From contig JADFXS010000074.1 in NCBI GenBank assembly GCA_015233515.1, positions 831 to 9,275 on the forward strand: a stretch of 8,445 bases of DNA, given 5' to 3'. This document shows, piece after piece, positions 5,005 to 8,445 of the stretch. The notes under the pieces were generated by a model. That model was not told where the DNA came from. It saw only the letters and a list, made by a program, of their open reading frames with translations, and did no database searches. The DNA comes from Deltaproteobacteria bacterium. Lineage in GTDB: Bacteria > Desulfobacterota > Desulfarculia > Adiutricales > JAGVGV01. The number at the start of each line of letters is the position of its first letter. Positions within the stretch are counted from its first letter, which is position 1. A program made the translations under genes and the position numbers.

Positions 5005-8000
5005 ATGAAACCCATTAACAATCCTAAACTTGGCATAATAATAGTACTTTCCTTTGTCGCTGTCAGCTTTATCTCTGTAATCATGGGATATTTGGAGACT
5101 GTCAACTTCCGGAACATTGAAGGTCAAGGCCGATCGTTATACGATAATCATACCAAACCGCTTGCTGATCTTTCAGTCGCGGTTTTGGCGTTTCAAGAAA
5201 GTCGTATTCATTTACGAGATATTTCCATGGGTAAATTTTTCAGCGCCGCGGAGACGGAAAAATATGGCAAAAGCGGTTTCGAACCGTACAAAGTTTTTCA
5301 AGAAGAACTCCGGCAAATGAGTGAGTCCATTTTGGGGGGGGACGCGCTGAAAACATTACAATTTCTCCAAAAAGAATCCGCGCTTTACGAATCAATCCGT
5401 GACAAAATCTTGCATCTGCTTAAAGATGAAAAGAAAGATGAAGCTTTTAATTTATTGAACGGTGAAGAATTACAGCGAGCTAAAAGTGTAACGGAAACAA
5501 TTTTAAAACTAGTTGAACTTATGAAAGTTCAAGCCAAAAATAAGACCGAGAATAATGTCGTCGTAGCTGTCGACGCCATGAAACCCACGATGGCTTTAGC
5601 GGGGATAAGTGTTATATTGGCGATATTACTAGGTTGGTTAATATCGCGTATGATCATTAACCCGATCCGGGCCATTCGTGGCCTGGCCGATCGAGTGGCT
5701 CAAGGCGATTTGAAGGTCGGCCTGGAAACCGATCGAAACGATGATATAGGCATCCTTTATAAATCATTTCAAAATATGCTGGAAAGAATCAACGCGTTAG
5801 CCGCCGCCGCCGACTTGCTGGCTCAATCCGTGGTGGAAGGGAAGCCGACCGCAAGGGCCGATGTCGCCACGCACCAGGGCGGTTATCGTAACATACTGGA
5901 AAACTTTAATAAGGCGCTGGACGCCCTAACCTGCCCCTTGAACACGGCCGCCGATTATATCGGCCGAATAGTCGGCGGGGACGTTCCCCCCAAAATCACC
6001 GAACCCTATAATGGCGATTTTAACGCGATCAAGGATAACTTGAACGATTTCATCGTGAACCTGAGTGGTCTGAAGGAAGCCAATTTTGTTTTACAGCGTT
6101 TGACTGTGAACGATCACACCAAAAAGGTGGAAGGGAATTACAAAGGAGGCTTCGCCGCCCTGGCTCAGGCTACCAATAATGTCCGGGATAGACTTATGGG
6201 CATGACTAAAGTGTATGGTCTAATTGCCCTTGGCGATACGTCATATCTGGAAGATTTCAAAAAGATCGGTAAACGCAGCGAAGAAGACGACAGTATTCCG
6301 TCCATGATTAAATGCCTGGAGAACATTCGCCGATTGATAAAAGATACGAGTCAGTTGTCGGAGGCCGCGATGGAAGGGAAACTGACCATCCGGGCGGATG
6401 CCGCCAAGCACGTGGGGGATTATCGCAAGATCATCGAAGGCGTTAATAATACTCTGGACGCCCTCATCGGCCCTCTGAATATAGCGGCTGATTATGTGGA
6501 CCGGATCGGCAAGGGCGACATTCCCCCCAAGATCACTGAATCCTACAACGGTGATTTCAATATTATCAAAAACAATTTGAACGCCTGCATCGATGGCCTG
6601 GGCGGCCTGACCGAGGCTAATTTCGTTATGCAGCGCTTGGCGGTAAACGATCATACCAAGAAGGTGGAAGGTAATTACGTGGGCGTATTCGCCGCCTTGG
6701 CGCTGGCGACGAATAGTATCCGGGAACGCCTGATCGCCATGACCAAAGTGTATGGTCTGATCGCCATCGGCGATACGTCATATCTGGAAGACTTTAAAAA
6801 AATCGGCAAGCGCAGCGAAGAAGATAACAGTATCCCCTCCATGATCAAATGTTTGGAAAATATCCGCCAACTGATTGACGATACATCTATATTGGCCCAG
6901 GCGGCGGTGGAAGGCCGACTGACTGTCCGGGCCGACGCCGGCAAGCATACCGGTGATTATCGTAAGATCATCACCGGCGTTAATAATACCCTGGACGCCC
7001 TGATCACGCCCTTGAACATGGCGGCCGACTATATTGAACGGATCAGCCGGGGAGACATTCCCGCCAAAATTACCGAATCCTATAACGGCGATTTCAATAC
7101 CATCAAAAACAATCTCAATGTCCTCATCGAGGCTATGGATGAGGTCGCCAGGACCGCTTCGGAGATTGCGTCCGGAAATCTTACCGTCAAGGTCAAGGAA
7201 CGATCCCTAGAGGACAAACTCATGCAGGCCATGGGCTTGATGGTTCATGGCCTCACGGATGTGGCAAAAAATATACGTCTTGTGGCTGATCAAGTCACGG
7301 CGGGCAGCCAAGAACTGAGCATCTCGGCGGAAAATCTTTCCCAGGGATCCTCGATGCAAGCGAGTTCGGTGGAAGAAGTCTCGGCCTCCATGGAGGAGAT
7401 GGCCGCCAGCATCGGCCAGAATTCCGAAAATGCTCAACAGACGGAAAAAATCGCCCTGAAGGCCGCTGAAGACGGGCAAGATAGCGGTAAAGCCGTGGGC
7501 GCCACCGTCGGAGCCATGAAGGAGATCGCCGGAAAAATTTCCATCATCGAAGAAATCGCCAGGCAAACCAACCTGTTGGCTTTGAACGCGGCCATCGAGG
7601 CCGCCCGGGCCGGAGAGCACGGCAAGGGATTCGCGGTGGTGGCCTCTGAAGTGCGCAAACTGGCGGAGCGCAGTCAAATGGCCGCCAGTGAGATCAATAA
7701 GCTATCGGCCTCCAGTGTCCAAGTGGCCGAAAGAGCCGGCGATATGCTTGGCCGGATCGTTCCGGATATTCAGAAGACCGCCGACCTGGTGCAGGAAATC
7801 ACGGCTGCCAGCGGTGAGCAGACTACCGGCGCGGGCCAGATCAACCAAGCCATTCAACAACTGGATAGAGTGATACAACAAAACGCCGCGGCCGCGGAAG
7901 AGATGGCTTCCACTTCCGAGGAATTGCTGGCTCAGGCCGAACAACTTCAAGCTACACTTGGCTTTTTTAAAATTGATAGCGGTCCGACCTATATCGGGAC

Positions 8001-8232
8001 CCGCCCGGTTACGAGTCGGAATCAGATTAAATCCAGCCTGGGAACTTCGACCACGTCACCAACTCGAAGTGTGACAAAAGTGAGCGATGGAGCTAAAACT
8101 TCTCGTTCGACCGCCAAATCTCTTCCCGGTCATGAAGAAACCGGGAAGCCTGTCAAGGGCGCTGTTTTGAATCTGACCTCGGGAAGCGAAGGTAAACACG
8201 ATTCCACCGATGAAGATTTTGAAAGATATTAA
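5005..8232 (+). CDS. Methyl-accepting chemotaxis protein with poly-HAMP array and C-terminal docking pentapeptide
   Basis: This 1075-residue inner-membrane receptor would control a CheA kinase through CheW, and CheR and CheB would adapt it. TM1 (about 9-29) and TM2 (about 195-216) bracket a periplasmic helical sensor of four-helix-bundle type (about 31-194). A canonical HAMP follows (about 216-266, with P220). Then come about 11 further HAMP-like units to residue 752, in a 179-residue repeat. The signalling hairpin (about 760-985) has the tip [18 protein letters not shown]. Compared with remembered E. coli Tsr it lacks seven residues on each arm, which indicates the 34-heptad class. Methylation consensus sites are visible at E790/E791, E797/E798, E938/Q939 and E965/E966. 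A Ser/Thr-rich tail (about 990-1070) ends in DFERY. AGGAG at 4994-4998, six bases before the ATG, supports the start. The sensor half is AT-richer than the rest. The ligand is unknown. Confidence 0.95.
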   Translation: MKPINNPKLGIIIVLSFVAVSFISVIMGYLETVNFRNIEGQGRSLYDNHTKPLADLSVAVLAFQESRIHLRDISMGKFFSAAETEKYGKSGFEPYKVFQEELRQMSESILGGDALKTLQFLQKESALYESIRDKILHLLKDEKKDEAFNLLNGEELQRAKSVTETILKLVELMKVQAKNKTENNVVVAVDAMKPTMALAGISVILAILLGWLISRMIINPIRAIRGLADRVAQGDLKVGLETDRNDDIGILYKSFQNMLERINALAAAADLLAQSVVEGKPTARADVATHQGGYRNILENFNKALDALTCPLNTAADYIGRIVGGDVPPKITEPYNGDFNAIKDNLNDFIVNLSGLKEANFVLQRLTVNDHTKKVEGNYKGGFAALAQATNNVRDRLMGMTKVYGLIALGDTSYLEDFKKIGKRSEEDDSIPSMIKCLENIRRLIKDTSQLSEAAMEGKLTIRADAAKHVGDYRKIIEGVNNTLDALIGPLNIAADYVDRIGKGDIPPKITESYNGDFNIIKNNLNACIDGLGGLTEANFVMQRLAVNDHTKKVEGNYVGVFAALALATNSIRERLIAMTKVYGLIAIGDTSYLEDFKKIGKRSEEDNSIPSMIKCLENIRQLIDDTSILAQAAVEGRLTVRADAGKHTGDYRKIITGVNNTLDALITPLNMAADYIERISRGDIPAKITESYNGDFNTIKNNLNVLIEAMDEVARTASEIASGNLTVKVKERSLEDKLMQAMGLMVHGLTDVAKNIRLVADQVTAGSQELSISAENLSQGSSMQASSVEEVSASMEEMAASIGQNSENAQQTEKIALKAAEDGQDSGKAVGATVGAMKEIAGKISIIEEIARQTNLLALNAAIEAARAGEHGKGFAVVASEVRKLAERSQMAASEINKLSASSVQVAERAGDMLGRIVPDIQKTADLVQEITAASGEQTTGAGQINQAIQQLDRVIQQNAAAAEEMASTSEELLAQAEQLQATLGFFKIDSGPTYIGTRPVTSRNQIKSSLGTSTTSPTRSVTKVSDGAKTSRSTAKSLPGHEETGKPVKGAVLNLTSGSEGKHDSTDEDFERY
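5334..5341 (+). repeat. Homopolymeric run of eight G in the receptor sensor domain
   Basis: Eight consecutive G residues encode the end of Leu110, then Gly111, Gly112 and the start of Asp113, in the periplasmic domain. Slippage by one base would shift the frame and remove the membrane-distal signalling part. Runs of this kind act as contingency sites in some bacteria, but one run in one genome is weak evidence. Confidence 0.5.
5818..6354 (+). repeat. Poly-HAMP repeat unit 1 (537 bp, residues 272-450)
   Basis: This is the first of the in-frame tandem repeats with a period of exactly 179 residues. It contains four HAMP-like units of about 45 residues. They are recognisable by EGK...RAD...GDYRKI, then PLN-AADYI-RI-GD-PPKIT-YNGDFN, then [20 protein letters not shown], then [19 protein letters not shown]. 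It matches unit 2 at 130 of 179 residues by hand count. The second half is more alike (about 84%) than the first (about 60%). Confidence 0.9.
6355..6891 (+). repeat. Poly-HAMP repeat unit 2 (537 bp, residues 451-629)
   Basis: This is the second full copy, aligned to unit 1 without any gap. [19 protein letters not shown] and [12 protein letters not shown] are identical in both copies. Over 6739-6828 against 6202-6291 I count 12 base differences, 10 of them at third codon positions. That points to selection on the protein more than to a very recent duplication. Confidence 0.9.
6892..7134 (+). repeat. Poly-HAMP repeat unit 3, partial (residues 630-710)
   Basis: Only the first two of the four HAMP-like units are present: [20 protein letters not shown] and then [27 protein letters not shown]. 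Identity to the matching part of unit 2 is about 74% by hand count. The array then passes into a different final HAMP (about 711-752, with SGNLTVKV) that joins the signalling hairpin. Confidence 0.85.
8215..8229 (+). other. C-terminal CheR/CheB docking pentapeptide DFERY
   Basis: The last five residues of the receptor fit the docking consensus x-aromatic-x-x-aromatic, as in NWETF of enterobacterial Tar and Tsr. They follow a long hydrophilic Ser/Thr-rich tail suited to act as a flexible tether. The presence of cheR and cheB in the same locus supports function. The short motif could still match by chance. Confidence 0.65.
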
Positions 8233-8266
8233 AGCGAACCCATGAAACTATAGCGTCGCCCAAGAC

Positions 8267-8319
8267 TTCAACATGCCGGCGAGCATCAACTCCGCGGCTT
8301 GTCGCGGGGAGCTTCAATG
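8267..8319 (+). repeat. REP-like palindromic repeat, copy B
   Basis: This copy lies 35 bases after the receptor stop and has the same orientation as copies A and C. It shares the TT-AACATGC and GGCGAGC start and the GC-rich core. The core hairpin is CCGCG (8292-8296) pairing with CGCGG (8303-8307) around GCTTGT. It is shorter and more diverged at its 3' side than A and C. Placed after the stop codon, it could stabilise the mRNA 3' end. It has no U-tract of the kind an intrinsic terminator would carry. Confidence 0.55.
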
Positions 8320-8366
8320 TCAACTTGCGGTGAAGATTTATACCGTGACCTGACATGATGATCTCC

Positions 8367-8445
8367 TTGAACATGCACGCATGCGTATTCCCCTTGGCTT
8401 GATGCGGGGTTAGCGAGCAAAAAGATTAAAAGCGTTCGTTCCTCA
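8367..8445 (+). repeat. REP-like palindromic repeat, copy C (runs to window end)
   Basis: This is the counterpart of copy A (74-152), with a shared start TTGAACATGCA and the 20-base identity at 8404-8423. The palindrome is weaker here, with CCCC (8390-8393) facing GGGG (8406-8409). The repeat may continue past the window. No gene is seen in 8233-8445. Confidence 0.6.

Noticed and set aside
4436..5008. 190-codon open frame upstream of the receptor
   Set aside because: It has no ribosome-binding site, its composition changes along its length, and its second half is the MITE-like element read as protein.
4983..5010. TAAAGTT at 4984 as a flagellar sigma-28 -35 element
   Set aside because: The matching -10 would fall at or past the start codon and does not resemble GCCGATAA.
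5818..7134. Tandem 537-bp repeats as a CRISPR-like or non-coding satellite array
   Set aside because: The repeats are in frame, contiguous, show third-position divergence and encode HAMP-like units.

Overview
The window is a chemotaxis-type signalling locus with all genes on the + strand: cheR (receptor methyltransferase, 415-1287), cheB (receptor methylesterase/deamidase, 1435-2499, TTG start), a soluble hybrid kinase with the order receiver - kinase - receiver (2715-4361), and a 1075-residue transmembrane methyl-accepting chemotaxis protein (MCP, 5005-8232). No cheA, cheW or cheY lies inside the window. A few codons of a possible upstream gene end at about position 49, so the rest of the pathway may lie upstream. 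The receptor's repeat-rich poly-HAMP architecture, the two-component domain mix and the moderate GC content suggest a Desulfobacterota/Deltaproteobacteria-like organism. That placement is inferred from family recollection and has no marker gene behind it.

Layout: 1-414 is mostly non-coding and holds a REP-like palindromic repeat. cheR follows. The cheR-cheB gap is almost filled by a 105-bp MITE-like element flanked by a short direct duplication, which ends against the cheB Shine-Dalgarno sequence. cheB and the hybrid kinase come next. Positions 4362-5004 form an AT-rich intergenic region with overlapping palindromes and a 12-codon mini-ORF behind a strong Shine-Dalgarno sequence. It also holds a second copy of the MITE-like element in the opposite orientation, carrying 67 extra bases that form a nested palindrome. 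The receptor follows, and 8233-8445 holds two more copies of the REP-like repeat.

How the genes work together: the MCP has a periplasmic helical sensor domain between two membrane helices, then about 12 consecutive HAMP units arranged as a 179-residue (537-bp) four-HAMP repeat present 2.5 times. A cytoplasmic hairpin follows, which I assign to the 34-heptad class. The hairpin has several consensus methylation sites, the substrates of CheR and CheB. The receptor ends in the pentapeptide DFERY, which fits the aromatic-x-x-aromatic docking motif (as in NWETF) used to tether CheR and CheB. Receptor, methyltransferase and methylesterase therefore look like a matched adaptation set. The hybrid kinase has no sensor domain beyond its N-terminal receiver, so it probably acts as a phosphorelay node. 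Whether it connects to the chemotaxis proteins cannot be told from sequence.

The most noteworthy observations are the 12-unit poly-HAMP array, the pair of MITE-like insertions with target-site duplications, the docking pentapeptide, and a base-composition break that separates the receptor's sensor module (about 40% GC) from its signalling part (about 54% GC).
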